Shown piece after piece: positions 25,912 to 39,118 of a stretch of DNA of 64,000 nt; position 1 is the first letter of the stretch, and every line of letters begins with the position of its first letter. The notes beneath the pieces are model-generated. The model saw only the letters and a list, made by a program, of their open reading frames with translations. It was not told the DNA's origin and made no database searches. This DNA is from Brachybacterium paraconglomeratum (lineage in GTDB: Bacteria; Actinomycetota; Actinomycetes; Actinomycetales; Dermabacteraceae): positions 157,565-221,564 of the forward strand of contig NZ_ML133856.1 of the NCBI RefSeq assembly GCF_003994255.1, written 5' to 3'. Both the position numbers and the translations under genes were made by a program.

Positions 25912-28049
25912 CCGAGATGCCCCCGGTCGAGCACAACAGGCAGCTCGACTACCACGCGCTGAACGCGATGCTGAACCTGTACGGACCGGACGGCAGCATC
26001 CAGTTCGAGAAGGACCGCGAGGCCGCGCGGGAGTACTTCCTGCAGCACGTGAACCCCAACACGGTGTTCTTCCACTCGCTGCGCGAGAAGATGGACTACC
26101 TCGTCGAGAACAAGTACTACGAGCCGGAGGTGCTCGAGCAGTACGAGTTCTCCTTCATCGAGTCGCTCTCCGAGCAGGCCTTCGCGAAGAAGTTCCGCTT
26201 CCCCACCTTCCTCGGCGCGTTCAAGTACTACACCTCGTACACGCTGAAGACCTTCGACGGCAAGCGATACCTCGAGCGCTTCGAGGACCGCGTGGTGATG
26301 GTCGCCCTGACCCTCGCCCGCGGCGACGAGCAGCTCGCCCGCAACCTCGTCGACGAGATCCTCGACGGCCGCTTCCAGCCGGCCACCCCCACCTTCCTCA
26401 ACGCCGGCAAGGCCCAGCGCGGCGAGCTCGTCTCGTGCTTCCTGCTGCGCATCGAGGACAACATGGAGTCCATCGGCCGCTCCATCAACTCCGCGCTGCA
26501 GCTGTCCAAGCGCGGCGGCGGTGTCGCGCTGCTGCTGTCGAACCTGCGCGAGTACGGTGCGCCGATCAAGCACATCGAGAACCAGTCCAGCGGCGTCATC
26601 CCCGTCATGAAGCTGCTCGAGGACTCCTTCTCCTACGCCAACCAGCTCGGCGCGCGTCAGGGCGCCGGTGCGGTGTACCTCAACGCCCACCACCCCGACA
26701 TCCTGCGCTTCCTGGACACCAAGCGCGAGAACGCCGACGAGAAGATCCGCATCAAGACCCTCTCCCTCGGCGTCGTGATCCCCGACATCACCTTCGAGCT
26801 CGCGAAGAACAACGAGCCGATGTACCTGTTCTCCCCGTACGACGTGGAGCGCGAGTACGGCAAGCCCTTCGCGGACGTGAACGTCTCGGAGGTCTACCAC
26901 GAGATGGTGGACAACCCCCGCATCTCGAAGAAGAAGATCAAGGCCCGCGACTTCTTCCAGGTCCTCGCCGAGATCCAGTTCGAGTCCGGCTACCCGTACA
27001 TCATGTTCGAGGACACCGTGAACCGTGCGAACCCCATCGCCGGCAAGGTGACCCACTCGAACCTGTGCTCCGAGATCCTGCAGGTCTCCACGCCCTCCAC
27101 CATGAACGTCGACCTCACGTACGACGAGATGGGCCGGGACATCTCGTGCAACCTCGGCTCGCTGAACATCGCCAAGGCGATGGACTCCCCGGACTTCGCC
27201 CAGACCATCGAGACCGCGATCCGCGGCCTCACCGCGGTCTCGGACACCTCCGACATCGAGTCCGTGCCCACGATCGCCGAGGGCAACCGGAAGTCCCACG
27301 CCATCGGCCTCGGCCAGATGAACCTCCACGGCTATCTCGCCCGGGAGCGGGTGTTCTACGGCTCGGAGGAGGGCATCGACTTCACCAACATGTACTTCTA
27401 CGCGGTCACCTATCACGCGATCCTCGCGTCGATGAAGCTCGCGAAGGAGCGCCAGGAGAGGTTCTACGACTTCGAGAACTCGAAGTACGCCACCGGCGAG
27501 TACTTCCAGAAGTACACCGAGCAGGTGTGGGAGCCCGCGACCGACAAGGTCCGCGAGCTGTTCGCGAACTCGAACGTGCACCTGCCCACCCAGGACGACT
27601 GGAAGCAGCTGCAGGCCGAGGTCGCCGAGCACGGGATGTACAACGCCTACCTGCAGGCCGTGCCGCCCACCGGCTCGATCTCCTACATCAACCACTCCAC
27701 CTCCTCGATCCACCCGATCGTCTCCAAGATCGAGATCCGCAAGGAGGGCAAGATCGGCCGGGTGTACTACCCCGCGCCGTACATGACCAACGACAACCTC
27801 GAGTACTACGAGGACGCGTACGAGATCGGCTACGAGAAGATCGTCGACACCTACGCCGCGGCCACGCAGCACGTGGACCAGGGCCTGTCGCTGACGCTGT
27901 TCTTCAAGGACACCGCCACCACGCGCGACGTCAACCGGGCGCAGATCTACGCCTGGCGCAAGGGCATCAAGACCCTGTACTACATCCGCCTGCGCCAGAT
28001 GGCGATCGAGGGCACCGAGGTCGAGGGCTGCGTCAGCTGCATGCTGTGA
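25899..28049 (+). CDS. nrdE: class Ib ribonucleotide reductase alpha subunit
   Basis: A protein of about 716 residues covering the full NrdE length. The substrate-site cysteines are in [13 protein letters not shown] and NLCSEILQ, and the C-terminal redox pair in EGCVSCML. It lacks the N-terminal ATP-cone of class Ia enzymes, as usual for NrdE. I used TTG 25899 (GGAAGAG just upstream, overlapping nrdI); ATG 25917 is an alternative giving 710 residues. It reduces ribonucleoside diphosphates together with NrdF. A terminator follows, and nrdF is 3.9 kb further on. Confidence 0.96.
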   Translation: MATLTEMPPVEHNRQLDYHALNAMLNLYGPDGSIQFEKDREAAREYFLQHVNPNTVFFHSLREKMDYLVENKYYEPEVLEQYEFSFIESLSEQAFAKKFRFPTFLGAFKYYTSYTLKTFDGKRYLERFEDRVVMVALTLARGDEQLARNLVDEILDGRFQPATPTFLNAGKAQRGELVSCFLLRIEDNMESIGRSINSALQLSKRGGGVALLLSNLREYGAPIKHIENQSSGVIPVMKLLEDSFSYANQLGARQGAGAVYLNAHHPDILRFLDTKRENADEKIRIKTLSLGVVIPDITFELAKNNEPMYLFSPYDVEREYGKPFADVNVSEVYHEMVDNPRISKKKIKARDFFQVLAEIQFESGYPYIMFEDTVNRANPIAGKVTHSNLCSEILQVSTPSTMNVDLTYDEMGRDISCNLGSLNIAKAMDSPDFAQTIETAIRGLTAVSDTSDIESVPTIAEGNRKSHAIGLGQMNLHGYLARERVFYGSEEGIDFTNMYFYAVTYHAILASMKLAKERQERFYDFENSKYATGEYFQKYTEQVWEPATDKVRELFANSNVHLPTQDDWKQLQAEVAEHGMYNAYLQAVPPTGSISYINHSTSSIHPIVSKIEIRKEGKIGRVYYPAPYMTNDNLEYYEDAYEIGYEKIVDTYAAATQHVDQGLSLTLFFKDTATTRDVNRAQIYAWRKGIKTLYYIRLRQMAIEGTEVEGCVSCML

Positions 28050-28067
28050 CGGCCTGACCCGCGGCAC

Positions 28068-28103
28068 ACGGCCCGCTCCCGGAGAGATCCGGGGGCGGGC
28101 CGT
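28068..28103 (+). terminator. terminator of nrdHIE
   Basis: ACGGCCCGC (28068-28076) pairs with GCGGGCCGT (28095-28103) and is followed by TCTTC. The intervening loop can pair further. Confidence 0.75.
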
Positions 28104-28106
28104 TCT

Positions 28107-29123
28107 TCATGCCCGGCGGGTGCGCGAGCGGGTGTCGTCCGCCGCCGAGCCGAGCGCCGCGCTCGCCGACCAGAGGCCCGCGTAGAGCACGCCGGCGATC
28201 GGCCAGACGACCCAGCTGATCCCCCACTCGCCGCCGAGGAAGCTCCAGGCCAGGTAGATCGCGGCGGCGACGGGCCAGTACACCGCGGCGACCACCCGGA
28301 TCGCGGGGGAGGTGCTGGTGGCGGAGAGGTCGTCCTCGTCCTCCTCCTGCAGGAGCGCGGCCGCGGCGGTGTCCGACCAGGCCGACCGCAGCAGGATCCA
28401 CAGCCCGAGCGCGACCATCGCCAGCGTCGCGCACACCCCGTACAGCGGGGCCAGCGAGCCGGAGTCGGTCAGGACGCCCATGAGGATCACCGGCACCGCG
28501 GCGAGGATCCACAGCATGATCGCGGCGCCCGTGGCGAGGGTGCGCTCACGACGGTGCTCCCGGCGCAGGTCGCGGGCGATCTCCCGCACCGCCGGGGTGG
28601 GGGAGAAGCGGGCCTCGTCGATGTCCTCGAACTCCTCCATCCGGCTGCCCTGGAGCACCAGGAGCATCACGCCGACGGCGACGAGGACCAGCAGCGCGGT
28701 GAGCCCCGCGCCGAGCGCCCAGCCCGACGGCTCCTCGCCGCCCACGGCGATCAGGAGCAGCAGCGGGAGCGCGGAGAGCACGAACAGGGGGATCGCGACG
28801 GCGGGGATCCACCGTCCGCGGCGCACGGCCTCCACGTACTCCTCGGCGCGCTCGGTGCTGAGCATCGTCGGTGCCGTCGGAGCCGTGCCCGCCGCGGTGC
28901 CGTCCAGCTCCGCGGTGATGCCGAGCTCGGCGGCGACCTCGTCGAGGCTGCCGAACTCCGCGATCACGGCGCCGACGGCCTGGGATTCGGTGCGGCCGGC
29001 GTCCATCAGCGCCTGCTGCTGGTCCTCCATCAGTGCTCGCAGCTCGGCGCGTGCCTCGCGCAGACGGGGCGAGTCCGGGTAGGGGGCGAAGAGGGTGTCG
29101 AGATAGGAGTCGATGACGGTCAC
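28107..29123 (-). CDS. membrane protein with N-terminal HAAS-like domain
   Basis: The 338-residue product starts at GTG 29123, overlapping the PadR stop. Residues 1-80 form an acidic helical HAAS-type prefix (SPRLREARAELRALMEDQQ, IAEFGSLDEVAAELG). The rest holds six or more membrane segments. PadR regulators are very often co-transcribed with such proteins, which may sense or modulate membrane transport. No catalytic motif is visible. Confidence 0.75.
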   Translation of the reverse strand: MTVIDSYLDTLFAPYPDSPRLREARAELRALMEDQQQALMDAGRTESQAVGAVIAEFGSLDEVAAELGITAELDGTAAGTAPTAPTMLSTERAEEYVEAVRRGRWIPAVAIPLFVLSALPLLLLIAVGGEEPSGWALGAGLTALLVLVAVGVMLLVLQGSRMEEFEDIDEARFSPTPAVREIARDLRREHRRERTLATGAAIMLWILAAVPVILMGVLTDSGSLAPLYGVCATLAMVALGLWILLRSAWSDTAAAALLQEEDEDDLSATSTSPAIRVVAAVYWPVAAAIYLAWSFLGGEWGISWVVWPIAGVLYAGLWSASAALGSAADDTRSRTRRA

Positions 29124-29455
29124 GAGGTGTCCTTCCCGTCCGCGAAGCGGTCCACGAGGGCCCGCGTGCTGCGCCATTCGGTGCGCTTGACGTCGAGCTG
29201 CTCGAGGCCGGCGGCAGTGAGCTTGTAGTAGGTGCGCGGCTTGCCGGAGGTGGAGACGTCCTCGTAGCTGTCCAGGAGACCCTGGGACTGGAGGCGCTTG
29301 ACCGCGGTGTACAGGGTGGTCTGCTTGATCAGGTACTCGCCGCGGGAGCCGTCGGTGATGGTCTTGGAGAGTTCGTAGGCGTAGGAGGGGCGGTCCTCGA
29401 GGATCGACAGCAGGATCAGGTCGATGTGCCCGCGGATGGCATCGGCTCCGATCAC
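29120..29455 (-). CDS. PadR-family transcriptional regulator
   Basis: A 111-residue PadR protein. The winged helix is IDLILLSILEDRPSYAYELS to TTLYTAVKRLQSQGLL, followed by the wing SGKPRTYYKLT. PadR proteins repress their own operon and dissociate on ligand binding. The start is GTG 29455. A perfect palindrome 51 bp upstream is the likely operator. Confidence 0.92.
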   Translation of the reverse strand: MIGADAIRGHIDLILLSILEDRPSYAYELSKTITDGSRGEYLIKQTTLYTAVKRLQSQGLLDSYEDVSTSGKPRTYYKLTAAGLEQLDVKRTEWRSTRALVDRFADGKDTS

Positions 29456-29506
29456 ATCGGGTCCCTGCCTCTCGTCGTGGTGCAGTGGTGCGTACTGCGA
29501 AGAAGA

Positions 29507-29525
29507 TACTACGACAGGCGTAGTA
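29507..29525. promoter_or_regulatory. probable PadR operator
   Basis: TACTACG (29507-29513) and CGTAGTA (29519-29525) are a perfect 7-bp inverted repeat with a 5-bp spacer. It lies in the AT-richer promoter region of the PadR operon and fits the TACT/AGTA type of PadR site. Confidence 0.6.
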
Positions 29526-29633
29526 CGGCAAGGGGACTATGGGGTCATTGTCTCGCTGTGCCGGGGCCCGTGTGTGAGGATGCGGGCGAGGAGCTCGCGG
29601 AGGGACCGGAGCGGGGGAGGGGAGCCGAGGGTC

Positions 29634-30323
29634 ATGATCGATGCGGGATCGGCTCGTGGCCGGGCATTCGCGAGGTTGAACCGCTCCCTGCGGCGTGCGG
29701 CGCGGAGACAAGGGGCTCCCGTGCGCACGATCACCGAGACCTCCAATGACTCCGTGCGCTACCCGGAGCTGATTCCCACGCTGCTGGACTGGTACGAGAA
29801 CCTCGATGCGAAGGTCGCCCTCCCGGCTCCCCGTGACCGGGCGCAGATGCTCAGCGCTCTCGCGCGCTCGCTGATCACCCCGGAAGCGCCGACGGAGGAG
29901 GCCTTCCGGATCTCGGCGATCCATCTCGAGTCCGCGGAGCCGGGGAGCGCGGTTCACCTGCGTGGCGTGATGCTCCTCCTGTCCACGACCGCCTCGCCGT
30001 CGGACCCGGAGCACCGGGCGGTGATGTCACGGCTGGGGTGCGATCGCAGCCTCGGCGAGGGGCGCGCCCCGATCCTCGAATGGCTCGTGGCGAGGAAGGT
30101 GTCCCGACGTCACCCCGAGCTGCTCGAGGTCGCCCTCGGCGAGCTCGAGGACCCCGCCGTCGCCCCGCACCTCATGCGCCGTGTCCGGCGCCTCCCGCTC
30201 GACGCGCTCCCCGTCGGACTCGATGCGGCCGTGAGACCGTACCTGGACCACGAGCTCGAGGAGAGCCGTCGGCAGGCGCGACTGCTGCTGGAGCGTGTGG
30301 CGGAGGAGCCGGGCGCGCGGTGA
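29634..30323 (+). CDS. hypothetical helical protein (229 aa)
   Basis: The product is all-helical and rich in Leu/Arg/Glu. Repeated amphipathic helices (RAQMLSALARSLIT, HPELLEVALGELEDP, VAPHLMRRVRRLPLDAL) recall HEAT-type repeats, but no family was recognised. I used ATG 29634, preceded by a GGGGAGGGGAG stretch; a GTG at about 29,721 would remove a basic N-terminus and is a real alternative. Confidence 0.55.
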   Translation: MIDAGSARGRAFARLNRSLRRAARRQGAPVRTITETSNDSVRYPELIPTLLDWYENLDAKVALPAPRDRAQMLSALARSLITPEAPTEEAFRISAIHLESAEPGSAVHLRGVMLLLSTTASPSDPEHRAVMSRLGCDRSLGEGRAPILEWLVARKVSRRHPELLEVALGELEDPAVAPHLMRRVRRLPLDALPVGLDAAVRPYLDHELEESRRQARLLLERVAEEPGAR

Positions 30324-30390
30324 GTCGGCCTCCACGAGGCCCTGTACCAGGGAGGCTGAGCCGGCGGCATGGCGTCAGGGCCGTCCGGCC

Positions 30391-31782
30391 TCACCGCGTC
30401 GCCGGCGCCGCGTCGATCTTCCCGTAGGTCATCCGCCGCAGCAGCCTTTCGGCCGGTCCGCGGATCCCGCGCGCGCCCATCCAGGCCGCGATCGGCAGGG
30501 ACACCAGCCACACCGCGAAGGCGATCGCGAGCGCCGGGGCGGTGGAGAGCGTCCCGCCGAGCCCGAGCCCCCAGGCGGCCATCAGCGGCGCGAGCAGCAG
30601 CGACTGGAAGAGGTAGAAGGTCAGGGAGCGCTGCCCGACCGCGGCGAGGGTCCGCTCGACCGCGCCGGGCTCGCGGGTGCGGGCCGGGGCGGCCTCCGCG
30701 CGGGGAACGCCGTAGGCGCGCTCGGCGGGGGAGAGGTCCCGGTCGGCCGACGGGTCGGGTCGATGCGCCTCGTCGGCGGGCTTTCGGCCTTCGAGGCGGA
30801 GCGCGAGCAGCCCGAACAGCGCCGCGTAGCCGATCCCGCAGGCGATGCCGGTGAGCGAGGTGAGCCCCGTCAGCATCCACGGCGCCGCGGCGGGCAGCTC
30901 GTAGAGGCCGAGGATCGCGAGCGCCTCCGGCACGCCGCCGAGCCAGCCGATCGCGATGCCGATCACCGCGGTGCGCCGCAGCAGGCGCACGTGACGCCAC
31001 GGCTCGTCGAGGATCCGTCGGCGGGCCGCGAGCCAGCCCAGCAGGATCGGCAGCGGCGCCCCCATCAGCGCTGCGAAGGGCAGCGACACCGCCCACAGCC
31101 CGAGCCGGTACAGCACCGAGACGAGATAGGGGGTGTCGTAGGCGACGGGGCGGACGAAACCGGTGCCCATGTCCGTCGCCGCCATCTCGGCAGTCACCTC
31201 GGCCGGTACGAAGTACGTCAGCGCCACGCCGCTGAGCAGGCTGAACAGCGCGAACAGCATCATCACCGCCGCGAGCACGATCACCCAGATGCGCAGGGTC
31301 CGCGAGCGCCGGCCGAAGAACCACCACACCAGCACCAGCGCGCTGACCGCGTACACCCCGAGGATGTCGCCGTAGAACAGCAGCGCCGCGTGCAGCGCCC
31401 CCAGCAGCAGCATCGCCCAGTGGCGGCGGCGCATCATCACCCGCACCGCGCCGGGGGCGAGGCCGCGGTCGATCCTCGAGCGGTAGAACTGCACCATCCC
31501 GTAGCCGAACAGGAACGCGAACAGCGGCATCGCCCGGTGGTCCACCGCGATCGTCATCACCGCCTGCGCGATCGAGTCCAGCGGCCCGTCGGCCGGGATG
31601 TGCGGGGTTCCGCCGACGGTCTCCGAGGATCGCCACAGGTACCAGGAGACGTTGGCCACCGCGATCAGCGCGAGCATCAGCCCGCGCGCGACATCGGGGG
31701 CGAGGGATCGGGGCGGCGCGACCGCAGGGGCCGTTGCGGACGAGGGGTCGGGAGCGTGCGCGGAGACGGGAGCGGAGGTCAC
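30391..31782 (-). CDS. DUF418-family membrane protein
   Basis: The 463-residue product has about ten membrane segments. N-terminal signature: APDVARGLMLALIAVANVSW; mid-region: RAMPLFAFLFGYGMVQFYRS; C-terminal DUF418 part: GQRSLTFYLFQSLLLAPLM and TYGKID. These are the hallmarks of YeiB/DUF418 proteins, related in topology to membrane acyltransferases; the reaction is unknown. I set the start at GTG 31782 (GGAAGG upstream). It separates nrdE from nrdF together with the PadR block. Confidence 0.8.
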   Translation of the reverse strand: MTSAPVSAHAPDPSSATAPAVAPPRSLAPDVARGLMLALIAVANVSWYLWRSSETVGGTPHIPADGPLDSIAQAVMTIAVDHRAMPLFAFLFGYGMVQFYRSRIDRGLAPGAVRVMMRRRHWAMLLLGALHAALLFYGDILGVYAVSALVLVWWFFGRRSRTLRIWVIVLAAVMMLFALFSLLSGVALTYFVPAEVTAEMAATDMGTGFVRPVAYDTPYLVSVLYRLGLWAVSLPFAALMGAPLPILLGWLAARRRILDEPWRHVRLLRRTAVIGIAIGWLGGVPEALAILGLYELPAAAPWMLTGLTSLTGIACGIGYAALFGLLALRLEGRKPADEAHRPDPSADRDLSPAERAYGVPRAEAAPARTREPGAVERTLAAVGQRSLTFYLFQSLLLAPLMAAWGLGLGGTLSTAPALAIAFAVWLVSLPIAAWMGARGIRGPAERLLRRMTYGKIDAAPATR

Positions 31783-31970
31783 AGCAGGGCCTTCCGGAGG
31801 GGCGGACGTCGTGCCCGTCACGCTAGTGCGCCGGCGCCCGCACGCCCCACGACGAAAGTCATGGATCGGGCTCTCGAACGGTGGTGGGAAGCACCTCTCC
31901 CCGGCGGGCCGGAGGGCCCCGTGCGAGCCTTCGATGCCTAGACTGGAGGGCACACGACGACGACCCTTGA

Positions 31971-32957
<987 letters not shown>

Positions 32958-32975
32958 GCCCTTATCGCAGAGGGG

Positions 32976-33007
32976 GCCCGGGGACGCAGCACGCTGCCTC
33001 CCCGGGC
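32976..33007 (+). terminator. terminator of nrdF
   Basis: GCCCGGGGA (32976-32984) pairs with TCCCCGGGC (32999-33007), a 9-bp perfect stem 18 bp after the nrdF stop. Confidence 0.7.
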
Positions 33008-33035
33008 CTCCTGCCATCCGCCTGCGCGGGGGGGC

Positions 33036-33188
33036 GACCCGCTGCTGCAGGCCCTGTTCCGGGCCGTCGATCCGCGTCGGCGAGGCCTCGCGATCGTGCA
33101 CGACCCGATCGCGGTGCGGGAGGACCCGGTGACGACCTGGCGCTGGCTCGTGCCGCTGGAGTCCGCGCCCGACCGGTACGTGCCGTGA
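33036..33188 (+). pseudogene. start-less coding remnant upstream of phosphopantetheinyl transferase
   Basis: The frame reads DPLLQALFRAVDPRRRGLA, continues with VTTWRWLVPLESAPDRYVP and ends in TGA overlapping the next GTG. It looks protein-like, but the frame is open back to the nrdF stop with no ATG, GTG or TTG ahead of the conserved-looking part. A seven-G run lies at 33028-33034. It may be a truncated gene, start at an unusual codon, or be chance. Confidence 0.3.
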
Positions 33189-33775
33189 GCGCCGGTCTCC
33201 CCACCGACACGCTGCGTCTGCATCCCGTCACGGCCGACGCCGACCGGGCCCTCGCCGCCCACGTCGCCGACGTGGTGGGCGTGCAGCCCGACGAGATCCG
33301 GGTGGGACGGCACTGCCCGGCCTGCGGCGCGGTCTCCCACGGCCGGCCCTGGGCGCGGGTCGTGGGCACAGCCGACAGGGGCACGGGAAACTGGGGCAGG
33401 GCGGACGGGCGGGCGGCCGCAGGGCGAGGCGCTGCCACGAGCCCGCGTCCGGTGCTCGGCGTGAGCCTCTCCCGCTCGGGCCCGCATCTGCTCACCGCCG
33501 TGCGCGTCGGCGGCGGGATCGGGGTGGACCTCGAAGAGATCGCGGCGGTCGACCGCGGCTGGGACCCCGCCCTCGTGCTGCACCCGGCGGAGGCCGGCCA
33601 GGACCGCACCGCCGAGGGCCGGGCCCTGATCTGGGCCGGCAAGGAGGCGGTGCTCAAGCTCCTCGGCACCGGGCTGCGCACCCCGATGTCCGAGGTGCGC
33701 CTCGCGGAGCACGATCTGCGCGAGGCCGGGGCGCCGGCAGGGTTCGTGGCGCAGGTGGCGCTGGCGCAGGAGTGA
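33185..33775 (+). CDS. Sfp-type 4'-phosphopantetheinyl transferase
   Basis: A 196-residue protein with the Sfp magnesium motif (IGVDLEEIAAVD) and the WAGKEAVLKLLGTGLR motif near residues 148-163. It transfers phosphopantetheine from CoA to a Ser in carrier domains. It converges with the M1 peptidase/synthetase operon, whose synthetase has a carrier domain needing exactly this modification (Ser541), so it is the likely activating enzyme. GTG start inside the stop of the preceding remnant. Confidence 0.88.
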   Translation: MSAGLPTDTLRLHPVTADADRALAAHVADVVGVQPDEIRVGRHCPACGAVSHGRPWARVVGTADRGTGNWGRADGRAAAGRGAATSPRPVLGVSLSRSGPHLLTAVRVGGGIGVDLEEIAAVDRGWDPALVLHPAEAGQDRTAEGRALIWAGKEAVLKLLGTGLRTPMSEVRLAEHDLREAGAPAGFVAQVALAQE

Positions 33776-33788
33776 CCGCGCCCCGCCG

Positions 33789-35149
<1,361 letters not shown>

Positions 35150-35153
<4 letters not shown>

Positions 35154-38100
35154 GCGCGCTCCTCCACGTGCTCGCGCTCGCGCGCGTCGTCCTCGTCGTC
35201 GTGCTCATCGGCGGTGCCGTTCAGCGGGGCGTCGTCGTCGGCCCAGGGGCCGATCGGGTTGCCGGTCCAGCGGGTCCCGGGCGGCACGCGCTCGCCGCGC
35301 ATCACCAGGGACACGGGGCCGACGGTCGCATGGCGGTCGATCTCCGCGGCGGGCAGGATCACGCTGCCCGGCCCCAGGGTCGCACCCTCGCCGAGGGCCA
35401 CGGTGTCCATGCTCAGCACGCGGTCCTGGAACAGGTGGGTCTGGACCACGCAGCCGCGGTTCACGGTCGCGCCGTCGCCGAGGGTGACCAGGTCCGTCTC
35501 CGGCAGCCAGTACGAGTCGCACCACACGCCCGCGCCGACCTTCGCGCCCAGCGCCCGCAGCCACAGGTTCAGCGCCACGGTGCCGGCGGTCGAGGTCGCG
35601 AACCACGGCGCGGCGAGCACCTCGGTGAAGGTGTCGGCGAGCTCGGAGCGCCACACGTAGGCGGTGAACAGGGCGTGCTCGCCCGGGCGGTGCCGGCCGA
35701 TGATCAGCCACTTCGCGATCACGGTGATCGTCGCGGCGACGATGCCGGCCAGCAGCAGCACGACCCCGCCGAGCAGGACGGCGAGCAGGATCCCGAGACC
35801 GCCGCGCAGCAGCAGCGCGTACACCGCGCCCCAGACCGCCACCGGCAGCAGCAGCGCGATCAGCAGCGGCACCAGGCGCGCGGTCTCGACCAGGCCGCGC
35901 TGGACCAGCAGGTGCTTCGGAGGGTCGTAGGTGAGGGCGGAGTCGTGCTCCTCCTCGGCGCGGCGCAGCGTCCTCGGCGGGGAGCCGAGATAGGAGGTGC
36001 CGGACTTCGCGGACTTGCGGCGCGGGGCGGCGGAGAGCACCGCGACCAGGGACTGCTTGGGCACCTTGCGGCCCGCGGCGAGCATGCCGGAGTTGCCGAC
36101 GAAGGCGCGCTTGCCGACCTTCACCCGCTCCACGCGGATCCAGCCGCCGCCGAGCTCGTAGGGACCCACCAGCGTGTCGTCGGCGAGGAAGGAGTGGTCG
36201 CCGACGGTGACGAGGCTCGGGATGAGCAGGGCGGTGGAGATCTCCGAGCCGCGGCCGACCTTCGCACCGAGCATCCGCATCCACATCGGGGTGAGCCCGC
36301 CGGCGTACAGCGGGAACAGCCAGGTGCGGGCCTCGTCCAGCAGGCGCAGCGTCGCCCAGATCGACACGCCGGCCGCGGAGCGCATCGGGTGGTGGCCGGG
36401 GGAGATGGCGAGGGCGAGCAGGCGGGTGAGCACCAGCACCGCGAGCGCCACGGCCGCGAAGCCGGCGAGCGCCGCGAGCGGCAGCCACGGCAGGGCCGCG
36501 AGCACGGCCTGCCCGAAGGTGTCCGCGCCGCGCAGGGCGGGGAGCAGCACGGCCCCGCCCACCAGCACGCCGAGGCCGGGCAGCGCGGCGATCAGCAGCG
36601 ACAGCGCCCCGTAGACGATCTCCCACTGCGGCCTGCGCGGCGGCGCCTCGTCGGACCAGGGGCCGCGGGCAGCGGCGCGCCGGGCGGCGGGGGAGCCGGA
36701 CCAGAACTTGCCGGCCGGCACCTTCCCGAGCACGGCCGAGCCGGGCGCGACTTCGGCGTCCTTCCCGATGCGGGCACCGGGGCCGAGGGTGCTGCGGGCG
36801 CCGATGCGGGCCCGCTTCCCGATGCGGACGGGGCCGATGCGCAGCACGTCCCCGTCGATCCAGTAGCCGGCCAGGTCCACCTCGGGCTCGATCGAGGCGC
36901 CGTCCCCGATCTCGAGCATCCCGGTGACGGGCGGCAGGGCATGCAGGTCCGCGCCCTTGCCCAGCTTCACGCCGAGCAGCCGTGCGTACCAGGGGAACCA
37001 CACGGCGCCGGAGAGGGAGTTCGCCCCGAGCTCGTCCTGGACGTGCTCGGCGATCCACAGCGTGAGATGCACCCTCCCGCCGCGAGGATGGGTGCCGGGG
37101 GTGACGCCGCGCAGCAGCAGCCGGGCGAGGAGGGCGGCGAGGGCCATCCGTCCCGGGGGCAGGACGAGCACGATCGCCATCGGGATCACCAGCCACAGCG
37201 GGAAGGCGATGATCCACGGCACGTCCGTGACCGCGGCGAGCACGGTGGAGACGAGCATCAGCCAGGTGATGCCGCGCAGCGCGGCGAGGCCGCGCAGCGG
37301 CAGCAGCGCCAGCAGCTGGGCGAGCTGGGTGCGGCGGCGCAGCGGGGCGACGGTCCGGTCGCTGCGCACCGCGGTGGAGCCCATCGCGTCCAGGTGCGCG
37401 GCGAGCGCTGCGACGGAGGACTGCTGGTAGACGTCGCCGACGGTCAGCTCGGGATGCTGCTCGCGCAGCCGGCTGACCACCTGCGCGGCGGTGAGGGAGC
37501 CGCCGCCGAGGTCGAAGAAGTCGTCCCCCACGGAGGTGACCTCGGCGCCGAGCACGTCGGCCCAGATCTCCGCGATCCAGGCGGCGGTGCCGGAGAGCTC
37601 GGCGCTGCGCTCCGAGGAGCCGGGCAGCGGCCAGGGCAGCGCGTCGCGGTCGATCTTGCCGGAGGTGCGGGTGGGGAGGTCCTCGACCACGGCCAGGCGC
37701 GGCACGAGCGCGGCGGGCATCCGCCGGCGCAGCAGGCCGCGGGCGATCTCGGCGTCGTAGGAATCGTCGACGGTCAGGTAGCCGACCAGGAGCTTGTTGC
37801 CCGAACGGCTGGAGCGCACGGCGGTCGCGGCGCCGACCACGCCGGGCAGGCGCAGCAGCTGGTCGTCGATCTCGCCGAGCTCGATGCGGCGCCCGCCGAG
37901 CTTGATCTGGTCGTCGGCGCGGCCGGCGAAGAGGAGCCCGTCGGGGTCGTTGACCACGATGTCGCCGGAGCGGTAGGCGCGCTCCCAGCCGAGCGTGGGC
38001 ATGGGCGCGTACTTCTCGGCGTCCTTGGCGGGGTCGAGATAGCGGGCCAGGCCCACCCCGCCGATGATCAGCTCGCCGCTCTCGCCGGGGGCGACGGGGC

Positions 38101-39118
38101 TCCCCTCGCCGTCCACGACGGCGAGGTCCCAGCCGGCCAGGGGCAGGCCGATCCGCACCGGCGCGGTGCCGTCGAGCATCGCGCCGCAGGCGACGACGGT
38201 CGCCTCGGTGGGGCCGTAGGTGTTCCACACCTCGCGGCCGGGTGCCTGGAGGCGGGCGGCGAGCTCGGGCGGGCAGGCCTCACCGCCCACGATCAGCAGC
38301 CGCACCTCGCGCAGCGCCGAGTCGGGCCAGAGGGAGACGAGGGTGGGTACGGTGGAGACCACCGTGATCCGGTTCGCCTCGAGCCAGGGGCCGACGTCCA
38401 CGCCGGAGCGCACCAGCGAGCGCGGCGCCGGCACCAGGCAGGCGCCGTACGCCCAGGCCAGCCACATCTCCTCGCAGCTCGCGTCGAAGGCGACGGACAG
38501 TCCCGCCATCACCCGGTCGCCCGGCCCGATCGGCGCCGACTGCAGGAACATCCGCGACTCCGCCTCGACGAAGGCGGCGGCGCTGCGGTGGGAGACGGCG
38601 ACGCCCTTGGGTCTGCCGGTGGAGCCGGAGGTGAAGATGACCCAGGCATCGTCCTCGGGGGAGGGGTCCCGCGGCGCGGCGGACGCACCGGCGGGGACCT
38701 GTGCGGTCCCGGCCCCGGTGGGGGTGATGACGAGGCCGTCGCCGATCACGGCGAGGGCGGCCGACTCCTCGAAGACGACGCGGGCGCGCTCGTCGGGGTC
38801 GTCGGCGTCGACCGGGACGTAGGCCGCACCCGCCAGCAGGATCCCGAGGATCGCGACGTACAGGTCGGTGGTGCCGGAGCTGATCCGCACCCCGATCTTC
38901 GTGCCGGGCCCGGTGCCGATCGCGGCGAGCCGGCCGGCGACCTCGGAGGCGGCCTCGGCGAGCGCGGTGTAGGAGAGGACCTCGGCGCCCGCGTGGACGG
39001 CGGGCGCGTCGCCGTGCGCCTCCACGACGCGGCGGAAGATCGCGACGAGCGTGCTGGGCGCCGGGGCGCGGTCCCCGGCGAGGAGCGCAGGGAGGAGGGC
39101 GGGGTGAGGGTCTGTCAC
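35150..39118 (-). CDS. epsilon-poly-lysine synthetase-like NRPS (Pls architecture)
   Basis: A 1,322-residue membrane NRPS. Adenylation domain, residues ~25-500: A3 IFTSGSTGRPKGVA, A5 NTYGPTEAT, A7 YRSGDIV, A8 GRADDQIKLGGRRIELGEID, A10 Lys488. Carrier domain ~510-580 with Ser541 (FFDLGGGSL). The rest has membrane segments in pairs separating three hexapeptide-like tandem domains (IGDGASIEPEVDLAGYWIDG; VTVGDHSFLADDTLVGPYEL; VTLGDGATVNRGCVVQTHLF). Streptomyces Pls has the same order and nearly the same length (~1,319 residues). Aligned to GrsA, pocket residues 212, 213, 216, 255, 276, 278, 300, 308, 309 and 488 read D-A-E-S-I-G-T-V-V-K, a lysine-like code. GTG start. Product inferred: a poly-amino acid, probably of lysine or a related base. 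Confidence 0.85.

Noticed and set aside
25782..28067. 761-codon minus-strand frame over nrdE
   Set aside because: Antisense shadow of a confidently identified NrdE with Val/Leu/Arg/His low complexity.
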